Position numbers and translations under genes: made by a program. 64,000 nt of DNA from Pseudomonas aestuarii. GTDB lineage: Bacteria > Pseudomonadota > Gammaproteobacteria > Pseudomonadales > Pseudomonadaceae. Below the pieces are notes generated by a model. That model saw nothing but the letters and a program-made list of their open reading frames with translations. It was not told the DNA's origin and searched no databases. The stretch covers positions 215,636-279,635 of the forward strand of contig NZ_JAQJZJ010000007.1 of NCBI RefSeq assembly GCF_027988105.1. Direction: 5' to 3'. Position 1 is the stretch's first letter. Each line of letters starts with the position of its first letter. Positions 63,938 to 64,000 of the stretch are shown here, one piece after another.

Positions 63938-64000
63938 CCGCACCTCTTCTGGCGCAGGCCTCTCGGTAAACCTCTTGTAAAACAAGAAGTTAGCTTAAAG

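Overview
The window is a GC-rich, densely coded stretch of a gammaproteobacterial chromosome, almost certainly Pseudomonas in the broad sense. The case rests on gene content and order, judged from memory of P. aeruginosa PAO1 and not from a search: an uncharacterised tail-anchored protein, alpha/beta hydrolase, aroC, HcaT-like MFS transporter and acireductone dioxygenase follow each other as in the PA1679-PA1684 area; a thiolase, an FadB-type enzyme, a class I amidotransferase and a divergent crotonase resemble PA1736-PA1748. I see no IS element, integrase, phage gene or CRISPR array.

Layout. 1-3.8 kb: a trehalose-type locus, with a HAD plus OtsB fusion cut by the window edge and overlapping a GH65 phosphorylase; its codon use looks different from its neighbours. 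3.9-17.5 kb: core genes (aroC, mtnD), alkylation-damage repair (Ogt and AlkA), a YadG/YadH-type ABC exporter and an RND efflux pair. 17.7-31.5 kb: oxidoreductases, a Tat-exported multicopper oxidase, a MarR-centred cluster (aminotransferase and GST one way, LysE and BenE transporters the other) with two matching operator-like palindromes, a P-type ATPase and cytosine deaminase. 31.6-35.5 kb: small stress-type proteins (glutaredoxin, DUF3820, SYLF, lmo0937-like, cupin, hemerythrin), with a decayed second copy of the DUF3820 gene. 35.7-39.6 kb: a beta-propeller protein paired with an LTA-synthase-like membrane enzyme, then a hemolysin III homologue. 39.9-42.1 kb is gene-poor.

42.1-47.7 kb holds the most interesting system: RraB, a class I amidotransferase, then a circularly permuted ATP-grasp enzyme, an alpha-E protein, a transglutaminase-like protein and Anbu, the bacterial ancestral-proteasome-like peptidase. 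The last four form a known conserved gene set thought to make and cleave an amide-linked peptide, with its substrate still unknown. Here the ATP-grasp gene is separated from the rest by a 14-bp perfect inverted repeat.

47.9-64 kb: MscS channel, a beta-oxidation pair, several very small membrane or secreted proteins, a second amidotransferase, CorA-type transporter, a crotonase missing one catalytic Glu, tRNA-Ser(GGA) with promoter and terminator, an orphan periplasmic binding protein, a MATE exporter, an RlmN/Cfr-family methyltransferase and DUF1883. The window ends in a very strong sigma-70 promoter whose transcript, probably a stable-RNA operon, lies beyond the edge. Short imperfect intergenic hairpin repeats recur at 7.2, 17.6, 44.9, 47.8 and 51.6 kb.
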